A DNA stretch of 64,000 nucleotides from Lentzea sp. NBRC 102530 (GCF_030269365.1 NZ_BSTF01000022.1:1-64000), one strand, 5' to 3'; numbered from the stretch's first letter, positions 19,412 through 27,712 are shown. The notes: generated by a model not told the origin, from the letters alone. A program made the numbers and translations.

Positions 19412-19625
19412 CTCCAGTCGTGCGCGGAACCCGTTGAGCGATCCCGCGACTGAGTCGCCGCACCCACTCCTACCAGCGATAAGTCGCGTTGGTCTGCTGT
19501 CCGCGCGGACTTGAGAAGTCGACTTTCCAGACCGTTGTTGTTCGTCGTCCGCCGCACCTGGAAATGTTAGATTCGGCTGGGCGGAGCACACTGCTGGGAG
19601 AGACCGGAATGGACGTGGTCGAGGC

Positions 19626-20924
19626 ATGAAGCTGGTCATCCTGGGTGGGGGCGGCTTTCGCGTGCCGCTCGTCTACCGCGCGTTGCTGGCCGATCGTTCG
19701 CCCGGCCGCGTGACCGAGGTCGTCCTGCACGACCTCGACGCCGCCCGGCTGTCCGCGATCGGCGGTGTGCTGGCCGAACTCGCAACCGATGTGCCGGACG
19801 CTCCCGTCGTGACGACGTCGACGGACCTCGACGAGGCGGTGCGCGGGGCGGACTTCGTGTTCTCGGCGATTCGCGTCGGCGGGCTCGAGGGGCGGGCGGC
19901 CGACGAGAGCATCGCGGCGGGGTGTGGTGTGCTCGGGCAGGAGACCGTCGGGGCCGGGGGCGTCGCGTACGGGTTGCGCACGGTGCCCGTCGCCGTCGAC
20001 ATCGCACGCCGTATATCGGTGCACGCGCCGGACGCGTGGGTCATCAACTTCACCAACCCCGCCGGCATGGTCACGGAGGCGATGTCGGCACACCTCGGGA
20101 ACCGCGTCATCGGCATCTGCGACTCCCCCGTCGGACTCGGCAAGCGGGTCGTGCGGGCCGCCGGTGCCGATCTCGGCGACGCGTGGCTCGACTACGCCGG
20201 TCTGAACCACCTCGGCTGGTTGCGGGGTGTTCACGTGGGTGGGCGCGACGTGTTGCCGGACCTGCTCGCCGACACCGCGCGGCTGGAGTCGTTCGAGGAG
20301 GGCAAGCTGTTCGGGGCCGAGTGGCTGCGGACGTTGGGGGCCATCCCGAACGAGTACCTGCACTACTACTACTTCACGCGTGAGGCCGTGGAGGCCGGTG
20401 CGTCGCGCGGGGCGTTCTTGCTGGAACAGCAGAAGCAGTTCTACGCGGCGCCTTCGTGGGAGAGCTGGGAGCGGACCCGTCTCGAACGTGAACAGACCTA
20501 CATGGCGGAGACGCGTGAGGACGAGCGGGACGCTGACGACCTTGACGGCGGCGGCTACGAACGGGTCGCGCTCGACCTGATGCACGCGATCGCGTCGGAC
20601 AAGCGGGCGACGTTGATCCTCAACGTGCCGAACAGGACGACGTTGTCCTGTCTCGACGCGGACGCCATTGTCGAGGTGCCGAGTCTCGTCGACGCGAACG
20701 GCGCGCGGCCGGTGTCGGTCAGTCAGGTGCCGGACGAGGGCGTCGGACTCGTCACGGCACTCAAGGTCGTGGAGCGGGCGACCATCAAGGCGGCCATCAG
20801 TGGTGAGCGTGCGCACGCGGTGAAGGCGTTGGCGTTGCATCCGCTCGTCGACTCCGTCGGCGTCGCCCGCAAGATCGTCGACGCGCATCCGCTCCTGGCG
20901 GGGGTCTTCGGCGCTACCTTCTGA
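19626..20924 (+). CDS. Glycoside hydrolase family 4 (6-phospho-beta-glucosidase type)
   Basis: A 432-aa NAD+- and Mn2+-dependent glycosidase. The dinucleotide loop LGGGGFRVP is at the N-terminus; NFTNPAGMVTEA, GICDSPVG (metal-binding Cys) and LNHLGWLRG (metal His) are the GH4 signatures. GH4 enzymes act by transient oxidation at C3 and mostly hydrolyse 6-phosphorylated glucosides after PTS uptake; specificity here is uncertain because no PTS gene is near. ATG at 19626 with a weak GAGG very close by. It diverges from helR and is followed after 4 bp by a SnoaL-like gene, probably co-transcribed. Confidence 0.88.
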   Translation: MKLVILGGGGFRVPLVYRALLADRSPGRVTEVVLHDLDAARLSAIGGVLAELATDVPDAPVVTTSTDLDEAVRGADFVFSAIRVGGLEGRAADESIAAGCGVLGQETVGAGGVAYGLRTVPVAVDIARRISVHAPDAWVINFTNPAGMVTEAMSAHLGNRVIGICDSPVGLGKRVVRAAGADLGDAWLDYAGLNHLGWLRGVHVGGRDVLPDLLADTARLESFEEGKLFGAEWLRTLGAIPNEYLHYYYFTREAVEAGASRGAFLLEQQKQFYAAPSWESWERTRLEREQTYMAETREDERDADDLDGGGYERVALDLMHAIASDKRATLILNVPNRTTLSCLDADAIVEVPSLVDANGARPVSVSQVPDEGVGLVTALKVVERATIKAAISGERAHAVKALALHPLVDSVGVARKIVDAHPLLAGVFGATF

Positions 20925-20928
20925 GGTC

Positions 20929-21396
20929 GTGGACGACGACCTGGTCCGGCAGCTCAACGACGACGTCTGGCACCCGTTCCGGCTGGCTTACGGGAAGTTG
21001 GACGCGCCGGCGTTCCTGAGCCTGTACTCGCCCGACCTGATCCGGGCGGGTGGGCCGGCGAAGGAGGTGCTCGGGTACGCCGAGTTCGCGGCTCAGACGG
21101 AGTCGTGGTTCGCCGAACTCGCTGAGCGTGGCAGTGCGGTGAGCATCTCGTTCCGGTTCGTCGAGCGGATCGTGGCGGGTGACGTCGCGAGCGAGCGGGG
21201 CATCTTTCAGCTCGTGGCGACACGTGCGGACGGTGACGGGCGCACGTTCTATGGGCGTTTCCACACGTATTCGCGGCGTACGGACGGACGGTGGCGCATC
21301 TGCGTCGACTACGACACCAACGAGCGGTCGGAGACTTTGGAGGAGGAGTTTCAGGCCGCTGCGGCGGTCGACGACGTCGACGCGTTCAGGGCGTGA
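20929..21396 (+). CDS. SnoaL/NTF2-like protein
   Basis: A 155-aa protein with the cone-shaped NTF2/SnoaL pattern: an N-terminal helix (DDVWHPFRLAYGKLDAPAFL) followed by LYSPDLIRAGGPAKEVLGYAEF and a beta-sheet with ERGIFQLVATRADG and FYGRFHTYSRRTDGRWRICV. Members act as small enzymes or ligand binders; there is no basis for a specific activity. Start: GTG at 20929, 4 bp after the GH4 stop. It may serve as an accessory in the same sugar pathway, but that is a guess. Confidence 0.75.
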   Translation: MDDDLVRQLNDDVWHPFRLAYGKLDAPAFLSLYSPDLIRAGGPAKEVLGYAEFAAQTESWFAELAERGSAVSISFRFVERIVAGDVASERGIFQLVATRADGDGRTFYGRFHTYSRRTDGRWRICVDYDTNERSETLEEEFQAAAAVDDVDAFRA

Positions 21397-21445
21397 CCAG
21401 GGTCTGATGCCGAGTGGTGGTGTTCTTAACTACGCTCGTCGGCAA

Positions 21446-21931
21446 ATGGACACCACCACCTCTCGCCGCGTGCCACTCGTCGTGGGCATCGCCGTGCTCG
21501 TGCTGCTGCTGGACCAGGCCACGAAGTTCTGGGCCGAGAGCGCGCTGACCGGCCGCGCGCCCATTCCCGTGCTCGGGGAGTTCCTGCAGTTCAGGCTCCT
21601 CTACAACCCCGGTGCCGCGTTCTCGATCGGTGCGGGGTCGACGTGGATCTTCACCATCGTCGCCGCCGTCGCCGTCGTGATGCTCGCCCGGTACGGGATG
21701 CAGCCGCAGACGAAGCTGCGGGCGGCCGCGCTCGCGTTGATGCTGGGCGGTGCGACGACGCACCTGCTCGACCGGCTGTTCCGGCCGCCGGGGTTCGCGC
21801 GCGGGCACGTCGTCGACTTCATCGACTACAACGGCTGGTTCGTCGGCAACGTCGCGGACATCGCGCTGGTCTGCGGGGCGATTCTGCTCGTGCTGCTGAG
21901 CTTCACCCCGACGAAGCAACCCGCCTCGTGA
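21446..21931 (+). CDS. lspA: Lipoprotein signal peptidase (signal peptidase II)
   Basis: A 161-aa integral membrane aspartyl protease with four hydrophobic segments (about 7-25, 60-80, 90-110, 130-150). Conserved blocks are LLLDQATKFW, YNPGAAFSIG and the two catalytic Asp in HVVDFIDYNG and VGNVADIALV. It cleaves signal peptides before the lipidated Cys, and so serves the lipoproteins encoded in this window. ATG at 21446; the longer frame upstream lies antisense to nothing and lacks family similarity. Its last 29 bp overlap the convergent endonuclease V gene. Confidence 0.92.
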   Translation: MDTTTSRRVPLVVGIAVLVLLLDQATKFWAESALTGRAPIPVLGEFLQFRLLYNPGAAFSIGAGSTWIFTIVAAVAVVMLARYGMQPQTKLRAAALALMLGGATTHLLDRLFRPPGFARGHVVDFIDYNGWFVGNVADIALVCGAILLVLLSFTPTKQPAS

Positions 21932-22568
21932 GCGTGTCGGCGCGGCGGGTCGTCTCCGGCAGCCGGTAGCGCGGGGCGAGGCGCAGCACTTCGGCGCACG
22001 CCCGGTCGAGGTCGATCTTGTGGCCGACCGACACGAAGACGGGCTTCACGCCGTCCTGCGTCCTGAGCGCCTTGCCGACGACCTCGTCGCCGTCGTCGCC
22101 GTCCATGACGAGGTCGCTCGTCGAACCGCGGGAGTGGCCGGGTGGCTCGAACCCGCCCATCGCGTTCTTGGCGACGCCGATGCTCGGGATGCCGGTGTGC
22201 ACGCCGAGGTGGCAGGCCAGGCCGAACCGGCGCGGGTGCGCGAGGCCCTGGCCGTCCGCGACCAACAGGTCGGGTGCGACGGTCACCTGATCGAGCGCTC
22301 GCAGCAGCACGGGCATCTCGCGGAAAGCGAAGAGCCCGGGGATGTATGGGAAGTCGGTCTTGTCCTCGACGACGACCTCGTCGAGGACGGCCAGGGTCGT
22401 CGCGTCGAACACCACGCAGACGCCGACGACGGCGTCGTCGCCGCGGTAGCCGACGTCGAGGCCGGCGGCGGTGTCGATGCGCAGGCCGGGTGCGCTGGTG
22501 GTGATCACCTGGGTGCGCAGGCGTTCCTGCGTCGCGACGGCGTCGTCAACCGTTCTGGGCCACTCCAC
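21903..22568 (-). CDS. nfi: Endonuclease V (deoxyinosine repair)
   Basis: A 221-aa enzyme with an RNase-H-like fold. It carries the metal Asp in AAGLDVGYRGDDAVVGVCVV, PYIPGLFAFREMPVLLRAL, LLVADGQGLAHPRRFGLACH and LGVHTGIPSIGVAK, all signature regions. EndoV cuts the second phosphodiester 3' of deoxyinosine and also acts on inosine in RNA. GTG start at 22568, which leaves a 23-bp overlap with the upstream DUF3500 gene. The longer frame to 22628 would overlap that gene much further. Length matches the family (about 225 aa). Confidence 0.92.
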   Translation of the reverse strand: MEWPRTVDDAVATQERLRTQVITTSAPGLRIDTAAGLDVGYRGDDAVVGVCVVFDATTLAVLDEVVVEDKTDFPYIPGLFAFREMPVLLRALDQVTVAPDLLVADGQGLAHPRRFGLACHLGVHTGIPSIGVAKNAMGGFEPPGHSRGSTSDLVMDGDDGDEVVGKALRTQDGVKPVFVSVGHKIDLDRACAEVLRLAPRYRLPETTRRADTLTRRVASSG

Positions 22569-23508
22569 GGGCGACAGTGTGCCGTGACGTGTCGTAGTGG
22601 GCGGCGAGGAGGTCGTCGCCGAAATCACCCGAGTGGCGACGCCAGACGGTGTGGACGTGGTTGGCCTCGTTGGCCGTGTTGTCGTACTCGATGAGCAGGT
22701 CCGGGCCCTGGACGCGGTAGTAGTGGCCCTCGCCCCGGCGCAGCGAGCCCTCCCACGAGAAGTGCAGGCGTTCGGGGTCGAGGCGGTCGAACTCCTCGTC
22801 GGCCAGTTCGTACGAGAGCCGGTCCAGGTAGAGGCGGACGATGTCGACGAACAACTCGGCGGCGGGTTTGCCCAGTTGGGCCGGCGTGACGCCCACCGGT
22901 TCGGACGGGCTGACGCGCGGCGCGTTGCCGGTGCGGATGTCGTGGGGCGCGGTGTCGGCGACGACGGCCAGGCGGCGGGCGGTCGGGCCCATGCGGTCGA
23001 GGAGTTCGCGGGCGAGTTCCTCTTCGAGCCGGAGCGGCTGGCCGACGACGCGGCCGCGGTAGGTGACGCGGGCCGGGTTCGCTCCCAGGAAGAACGGGGT
23101 CGCGGAGACGCGGCCGTCGGCGACGACGACGTTCACCGACAGGTGGTGACCTTCGACGCGCCAGCCCCACGGTTCGTCGCCGGGCGTGCCGAAGAGGACC
23201 GTCCAGTAGTCGCCCTGATGGCGATCGCGGTGGCCGCCTTCGCGGTGGTCGAGCACGTCTTCCAACGCCATCACCGCCGCCGCTTGCGCGTGGGCGTGGG
23301 GGCTGAGGACGGTCGCGAGCATGCCGTGGACCGCTTTGCGCTGGTCGCGCTGGAGGTCGTTGAAGGCCAGTCCGGGGCGGGTGCCCGGGGTGTACGCCCA
23401 CCGGTGGCGGAGGTCGTCGTCGGTGACCGCGCGGATCGCTTCGTCGCGCTCGTCGGCGGCGAGCAGATTGATGTATCGGCGCGTGGCGTCGGCGACGTCG
23501 TGCAGCAT
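22546..23508 (-). CDS. DUF3500 protein
   Basis: A 320-aa cytoplasmic protein. The run WGWRVEGHHLSVNVVVADG then ATPFFLGANPARV, and the C-terminal LLIEYDNTANEANHVHTVWR then DFGDDLLAAHYD, are the family hallmarks. The His-rich, metal-site-like segments hint at an enzyme, but no activity is established for DUF3500. Start: ATG at 23508 directly after a GTG. Endonuclease V overlaps its 3' end by 23 bp in the same direction, so the two are co-transcribed. Confidence 0.85.
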   Translation of the reverse strand: MLHDVADATRRYINLLAADERDEAIRAVTDDDLRHRWAYTPGTRPGLAFNDLQRDQRKAVHGMLATVLSPHAHAQAAAVMALEDVLDHREGGHRDRHQGDYWTVLFGTPGDEPWGWRVEGHHLSVNVVVADGRVSATPFFLGANPARVTYRGRVVGQPLRLEEELARELLDRMGPTARRLAVVADTAPHDIRTGNAPRVSPSEPVGVTPAQLGKPAAELFVDIVRLYLDRLSYELADEEFDRLDPERLHFSWEGSLRRGEGHYYRVQGPDLLIEYDNTANEANHVHTVWRRHSGDFGDDLLAAHYDTSRHTVARGVAQNG

Positions 23509-23599
23509 CACTCGAACTTATCGGCCTTGAGGTCGCGGGGCAGCACGCTCGATCAGAGCGCTCGACTTCGATCTCGACAGGTGCTAAAAACCTTACGTA

Positions 23600-23947
23600 A
23601 TGAAGTTGCCACATGATGACGACGCCGTCTGGCGCGCCCTGGCGAACCCGCTGAGGCGCGCGATCCTCGACGTCCTGCGCACCGGCCCGCGCACCACGGG
23701 TGAGCTGGTCGAGGCGTTGGAGACGAGCCGGCACGTCGTCATGCAGCACCTCGGTGTGCTGCGCGAGGCCGATCTGGTGCTCGTGGAGCCGCGGGGCCGG
23801 AAGCGGGTCAACCACCTGAATCCCGTGCCCATCCAGCAGATCCACCAGCGGTGGGTCTCGCACTACGAGCAGGACTGGGCAGCGGCGCTGGTCGGCTTGA
23901 AGATCGCGGTCGAGAGCGCCGGACAGGAGGATGAGGACGTTGGCTGA
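23600..23947 (+). CDS. ArsR-family winged-helix regulator
   Basis: A 115-aa repressor-type protein. The wHTH runs DAVWRALANPLRRAILDVLR, TTGELVEALETSRHVVMQHL (recognition helix) and a wing VEPRGRKRVNHL. There are no Cys metal ligands. It belongs to the ArsR group that is commonly paired with SRPBCC/AHSA1 genes, as here, and may regulate its own operon. The ATG at 23600 follows AAAAACCTTACGTA with almost no room for a ribosome site, so a short-leader or leaderless message is likely. Confidence 0.88.
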   Translation: MKLPHDDDAVWRALANPLRRAILDVLRTGPRTTGELVEALETSRHVVMQHLGVLREADLVLVEPRGRKRVNHLNPVPIQQIHQRWVSHYEQDWAAALVGLKIAVESAGQEDEDVG

Positions 23948-24476
23948 ACCGGGCACCGAGCTGGTGCACAGCATCGTGATCGCCGCGCCCATCGAGAAGG
24001 TGTGGGCGGAGATCACCAAACTCGACGGCAAGCAGCGCGCGATGATGGACGCCGTCCTCGACTCCGCGCTCGAACCCGGCGCGCCGTTGTACTACCGGTC
24101 GACCGACGGCAAGCGGGTCTTCGTCGTCGGCCGCGTCGTCGAGGTCGACCCGCCGCGGCTGCTGTCCCACACGCAACGGCTGACCATGCGCGACGACCCG
24201 TGGACCGTGGTCTCGTGGGAGCTCGAGGAAGTCGACGGCGGCACGCGGGTCACGGTGCGCAACTCCGGGTGGCCGGAGGGCGTCAAGCGGCTCGACAAGG
24301 TCGACGTCACGTGGAAGGGCATCCTCGTCGCGCTCAAGAAGGTCGTCGAGTCCGGCGACGTCGGCGGCGGCCTGAAGTTGCAGTACGCGATGATGCGCGC
24401 CTTCATGTGGGCGATGCCGTCAGGCACCAAGACCGAGAACGTCCCCGAACCGCCCGGCATCGGCCAAGCCGTCTAA
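23940..24476 (+). CDS. SRPBCC (AHSA1/START-like) domain protein
   Basis: A 178-aa helix-grip protein (SIVIAAPIEKVWAEITKLDG at the N-terminus, GGTRVTVRNSGWPEG and the long C-terminal helix WKGILVALKKVVESG). Such domains bind hydrophobic ligands. The ribosome site AGGAGG at 23925-23930 abuts an ATG at 23931 (zero spacing) but is 9 bases from the in-frame TTG at 23940, so I take the TTG. It overlaps the ArsR gene by 8 bp, so the two products are made together. Ligand unknown. Confidence 0.85.
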   Translation: MAEPGTELVHSIVIAAPIEKVWAEITKLDGKQRAMMDAVLDSALEPGAPLYYRSTDGKRVFVVGRVVEVDPPRLLSHTQRLTMRDDPWTVVSWELEEVDGGTRVTVRNSGWPEGVKRLDKVDVTWKGILVALKKVVESGDVGGGLKLQYAMMRAFMWAMPSGTKTENVPEPPGIGQAV

Positions 24477-24494
24477 CACCTGGCTACTGCGAGG

Positions 24495-24530
24495 CCTTCG
24501 GAGTTCGACGACGTCGTCGAACTCCGAAGG
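24495..24530. terminator. 36-bp perfect palindrome, bidirectional terminator
   Basis: 24495-24512 is the exact inverse of 24513-24530. It sits between two convergent genes (SRPBCC, stop 24476; MBL hydrolase, stop 24555), so it can stop transcription from both sides. Confidence 0.85.
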
Positions 24531-24554
24531 GCGAGGCGATGTATTGGATACGGG

Positions 24555-25484
24555 TCAGGCGTGACAGGCGATGGGTCCGCCGTGCAGCTCCATCATGTCC
24601 ATCCAGACGCGCGGGAGTTCGAGGCGTTCGGCGAGGGGCTTGCCGTCGAGCTCGTGGTAGGCGCGGTGGAGGTTGCCGACCAGGCGTTCGGACTCCTGCC
24701 ACGACGAGAAGCGCGACTCCCCCGCCTCGCGGACGACCTCCATCGGTGTCTTGGCGTCGGCGTGGCCGGACGACGCGAGTTCCGCGAGGTAGGTCGTGTA
24801 GGCGACGAGGTCGTCGAGGACGCGGGTGATCTCCGGGCCGCGCAGCAGCGGGCCGTGGCCGGGGACGACGACGTCGGCGTCGAACGCGCGGAGGAACTCC
24901 AGGGCCGACAGGTAGCCGTGGATGCTTCCCTCGGCCAGGAACGGCTGGCCGCCCGCGAACACGAGGTCGCCGGTGAACAGGACGCGCTCGGCCGGGAGCC
25001 ACACGACGGTGTCGCCGCGCGTGTGGGCGGGGCCGGGGTGGTGCAGTTCGACGACGCGCGTGCCCAGGTGCAGGGTCAGGGTCGTGGCGTAGGTGAGCGA
25101 CGGCGGGCGGACCTCGATGTGGCCGTAGTCCGGGCCGGCCAGGACCTGCGAGGCGAGCAGCCCGGCGGTGATGACCTCTTCGCGGCAGGCGTCGTGGCCG
25201 ATGATCGTGGTCGTCGGCGGGACCAGCCAGTTGCCGAACGTGTGGTCGCCGTGGTGGTGGGTGTTGACCACGTAACTGGGGTCGGCCGGGCACACCGACG
25301 CCACCGAGGCGAGCAACGCGCGGTTGCGGGCCTCGGTGGACGTGGTGTCCACGAGCAGGAGCGTGCCGTCGGAGCCGACGACGACGCCCGTGTTGTTGAT
25401 CATCCAGGAGCCGTCCGGCTGGACGTAGGCGTGCACTCCCGGCGCCACCTCGGCGAGTTCGGGCTGACCGGTGGAAGGTTTCAC
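24555..25484 (-). CDS. Metallo-beta-lactamase-fold hydrolase
   Basis: A 309-aa MBL-fold enzyme. The Zn motif HxHxDH is NTHHHGDHTFGN, preceded by GTLLLVDTTSTEARNRALL; further ligands are in HPGPAHTRGDTVVWLP, LFTGDLVFAGG and VVPGHGPLL. This is the subgroup of quinoprotein-relay/glyoxalase-like hydrolases with unknown substrates. No signal peptide, so cytoplasmic. GTG start at 25484. It follows the CBS-domain gene by 25 bp in the same direction and ends at the 36-bp palindrome. Confidence 0.88.
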   Translation of the reverse strand: MKPSTGQPELAEVAPGVHAYVQPDGSWMINNTGVVVGSDGTLLLVDTTSTEARNRALLASVASVCPADPSYVVNTHHHGDHTFGNWLVPPTTTIIGHDACREEVITAGLLASQVLAGPDYGHIEVRPPSLTYATTLTLHLGTRVVELHHPGPAHTRGDTVVWLPAERVLFTGDLVFAGGQPFLAEGSIHGYLSALEFLRAFDADVVVPGHGPLLRGPEITRVLDDLVAYTTYLAELASSGHADAKTPMEVVREAGESRFSSWQESERLVGNLHRAYHELDGKPLAERLELPRVWMDMMELHGGPIACHA

Positions 25485-25509
25485 CCGATCAAGCGTAGTG
25501 AGGTGGCGT

Positions 25510-25938
25510 TCAGCCCTGGGCGATGTACGCCTGCAGCTGGTCGTGCGACTGTTCCAACTGACCGATCCTGCTCTTCACGACGTCACCGATGCTCACGATC
25601 CCGACGAGCTCGCCGTCGGAGACGACGGGGACGTGGCGGAAGCGCCGTTCGGTCATCACGACCGTGAGACTGTCCACGGTGTCTGAGGGCGTGCAGGTGA
25701 AGACGTCGGCGGTCATGATCGCCGACACGGGTGATGCGAGCAGGTCGACGCCGGTTTCGTGCAACCGGCGCACGACGTCCCGCTCGGACACGATCCCCGC
25801 CACGCCGGACGGGCCGACCACGACGATCGCGCCGACGTTGTGTTCGGCGAGCGCTCTGAGCAGTTCGGACACGGGAACGTCCGGGTCGATCGTCGCGACC
25901 GCCGATCCCTTGGTCCGCAAAACGTCAGCGATTCTCAT
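25510..25938 (-). CDS. CBS-domain protein
   Basis: A 142-aa protein made of two CBS motifs (MRIADVLRTKGSAVATIDPD to HETG; SAIMTADVFTCTPSDTVDSL to GDVVKS), ended by a Gln-rich helix. GIVSERDVVRRL and GIVSIGDVVKSR are the adenosine-nucleotide-binding loops. Such stand-alone pairs sense ATP/AMP/NAD state. ATG at 25938 with GGAGG six bases before it; the longer frame to 25971 has no ribosome site. Probably co-transcribed with the MBL gene. Confidence 0.9.
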   Translation of the reverse strand: MRIADVLRTKGSAVATIDPDVPVSELLRALAEHNVGAIVVVGPSGVAGIVSERDVVRRLHETGVDLLASPVSAIMTADVFTCTPSDTVDSLTVVMTERRFRHVPVVSDGELVGIVSIGDVVKSRIGQLEQSHDQLQAYIAQG

Positions 25939-26024
25939 CTGGCGCCTCCGATCCTGTCGGTCCGGTAGCAACTCAGGCTAGATCGGATCCGGACAGAACG
26001 GGAGATCGAACCACGAAGGGAGCA

Positions 26025-26050
26025 GGGGGACGCGCTCGATCGCGTCCCCC
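26025..26050 (-). terminator. Hairpin behind the 53-aa gene
   Basis: GGGGGACGCG (26025-26034) and CGCGTCCCCC (26041-26050) form a perfect 10-bp stem with a six-base loop, 28 bp beyond the stop of the small minus-strand gene. Confidence 0.75.
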
Positions 26051-26077
26051 CGCGGTGTCGCGCCGGTTCGGCGTCGG

Positions 26078-26239
26078 CTACGCGGTTCCCCCGCGGCGAC
26101 GGGTCGCGAACTGGCGCGGCTGGACCATCGGTGCCCGCTGTTGCGGCAGCGGGAAGTGCGTCTTCTGGTCCTGCTTGGCCCGCTTCTGCGCACGGCGTGC
26201 GGCGCGGTTGCCGGGCTCGGGCTGGCTGGTGTCAGGCAT
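26078..26239 (-). CDS. Small basic protein, 53 aa
   Basis: Too short for usual gene calls but well supported. The ATG at 26239 follows a perfect AGGAGG with seven bases of spacing, and a strong hairpin follows the TAG at 26078. The product starts MPDTSQPEPGNRAARRAQKR and ends PRQFATRRRGGTA. It is rich in Arg, Lys, Gln and Pro with no hydrophobic segment, so it is probably cytoplasmic and possibly nucleic-acid-binding. I recall similar short RRAxxR ... PRQxAxRR proteins in related actinomycetes but can give no function. Its ribosome site follows directly on the TGA of a possible 43-codon upstream frame (26252-26383). Confidence 0.75.
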   Translation of the reverse strand: MPDTSQPEPGNRAARRAQKRAKQDQKTHFPLPQQRAPMVQPRQFATRRRGGTA

Positions 26240-26251
26240 GCGAAAGCCTCC

Positions 26252-26383
26252 TCACGAAGAGGGCGTGCAAAGGGCACGGCGAAGAGAACGGCCGTGAGAG
26301 ATCGACCCGCGCGTTGGGTCACCGTGAGAGAGCGCGACGGCATAGGTCGCGAGGGCAGCGTCGAGAGCGCTGCGGAGGTTCAT
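26252..26383 (-). CDS. Possible 43-aa upstream frame or leader peptide
   Basis: An ATG at 26383 opens 43 codons (MNLRSALDAALATYAVALSH at the N-terminus) whose TGA lies immediately before the AGGAGG of the 53-aa gene. The first 20 residues form a plausible amphipathic helix, and third codon positions are mostly G or C. There is no good ribosome site, so this is weak. It could be a coupled leader or chance. Confidence 0.3.
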   Translation of the reverse strand: MNLRSALDAALATYAVALSHGDPTRGSISHGRSLRRALCTPSS

Positions 26384-26452
26384 CAGATGAGGAACATGTC
26401 CGCAACGCTAGCGACGTCGTCGTCGCACGCCAACTGAATTAACGGCGAAGGG

Positions 26453-27649
26453 TCAGCCCCGGACCCGTGCTGCCGCGGCACCGGCGCCGAGCATCACGAG
26501 GATGACGGTGACCATCGCCCACTTGCGGGACTTGGTCATCGGCGTGGTCTCGGCGGCGAGCGGGAGTTCCTCGCGCGGCTCGGGTCGCTGACGTGCGGCC
26601 CGCACCGGAACCGGTTGCTGCGGAACGGAAGGCGGCGGGGGCGTCACCACCGGAGGAGGCGGCGGCTGCTGCAGGACGGGTACGGGCACCGGCGCCGGAG
26701 CGGGCACGGGAGGAGCGGGCGGGGGTGGAGGAGCCGGCACCTCCGGGCGTGGTGCGGGAGGTTCGACGCGCGGCGGCATCGGGTTCGGCAGGCAGCCCGC
26801 CGCGTCGATCATGCCCATCTGCGGGCCCGTCGACAGCTCCACCGCCGTGGTGCCCGTGATGCGGTACAGGCGGCTGTGGCCCTTATAGCCGTTGTTGATG
26901 GCATAGACGGTGCCGGCAGCGTCGATGATGACGGCGCCGTAGGTCGACTTGCCGGGCAACCCGGCGATCTCGGTCCGGCTCAGCACGCGCCCGGACACCG
27001 GGTCGAACGACACGACCTCGCCCGGTCCCCAGCCCGCGGCCGACACCCCGGTCAGCTTGCCGCTCACCGGGTCGACGGCGAAGTCGTCGAGCGTCAACGC
27101 GGGCCAGTCCAGCACGACGGTCCGCACGATCTTGAGGTACGACGGGCTGGCGGGATCGATGTCGATGGCGTGCAGCCGGGCGGTGTCGCGCACGTAGAAC
27201 GTGGTGCCGACGACCGCACCTGCGGACACGTCGTCGGTGCGGAACCAGTGCGCCCCAACGGGTCCGAGGTCGTTGACCACGCCCTTCGTGTCGATCAGCA
27301 CCACATGTGAGGGGTTCTTCCACCAGTGAGGTCCTCTGGCGGTAAGACCAACCAAACGGCCCAACGACGCCGAGTACCCCAATGCGTTCACCGCGTAGTC
27401 CAGGCGGGCCACTTCCGTCACCCCACCGGATGACGGTTCCACTTTCGTGAACGACGAGAACCCACCACGATTGGATGAACGTACTTGATAAGCGTCACAG
27501 TTCGGCTGCGCGGCCTGAGCAACGGCGCTGGTGAACGGCGCGGAAAGCACCAATAGCGTCGAGACCGCACCCAACGCGAGCGAATCCCGCCGCCACCGGT
27601 ATGGAGTAGCCCAATACGACAACCGGGTATTTCTGTCGTTGCCGCGCAT
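26453..27649 (-). CDS. Cell-surface beta-propeller protein (DUF6923-like) with Pro-rich stalk and C-terminal anchor
   Basis: A 398-aa exported protein: signal peptide (DSLALGAVSTLLVLSAPFTS, cleavage near AVAQAAQ), a propeller-like domain (about 48-290; DFAVDPVSGKLTGVSAAG, YGAVIIDAAGTVYAINNG), a Pro/Val stalk (about 300-360, PVPAPAPVPVPVLQQPPPPP) and a C-terminal hydrophobic segment with a basic tail (MVTVILVMLGAGAAAARVRG). LPLAAET before the segment resembles, but does not equal, an LPxTG/LAxTG sortase signal. ATG at 27649 behind AGGTGGG. It diverges from the DUF4239 gene over 87 bp. Role in the envelope unknown. Confidence 0.8.
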   Translation of the reverse strand: MRGNDRNTRLSYWATPYRWRRDSLALGAVSTLLVLSAPFTSAVAQAAQPNCDAYQVRSSNRGGFSSFTKVEPSSGGVTEVARLDYAVNALGYSASLGRLVGLTARGPHWWKNPSHVVLIDTKGVVNDLGPVGAHWFRTDDVSAGAVVGTTFYVRDTARLHAIDIDPASPSYLKIVRTVVLDWPALTLDDFAVDPVSGKLTGVSAAGWGPGEVVSFDPVSGRVLSRTEIAGLPGKSTYGAVIIDAAGTVYAINNGYKGHSRLYRITGTTAVELSTGPQMGMIDAAGCLPNPMPPRVEPPAPRPEVPAPPPPPAPPVPAPAPVPVPVLQQPPPPPVVTPPPPSVPQQPVPVRAARQRPEPREELPLAAETTPMTKSRKWAMVTVILVMLGAGAAAARVRG

Positions 27650-27698
27650 TCCCACCTGACCATTACTCGTTAACCAGACCGTGCTGTACCGGTCACAG

Positions 27699-27712
27699 TA
27701 GACCGTGGTCTA
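27699..27712. promoter_or_regulatory. Short dyad TAGACC-GT-GGTCTA in a divergent promoter region
   Basis: Perfect 6-bp arms (27699-27704, 27707-27712) between the propeller gene and the DUF4239 gene. AGACCGTG also occurs 24 bp to the left (27676-27683). This could be an operator for either gene. GGTCTA half-sites also occur in DasR-type operators, but the match to the full consensus is poor. Confidence 0.35.

Noticed and set aside
19376..19639. 87-codon minus-strand frame upstream of helR
   Set aside because: It covers the inverted-repeat promoter region and the GH4 start, and has no ribosome site or recognisable composition.
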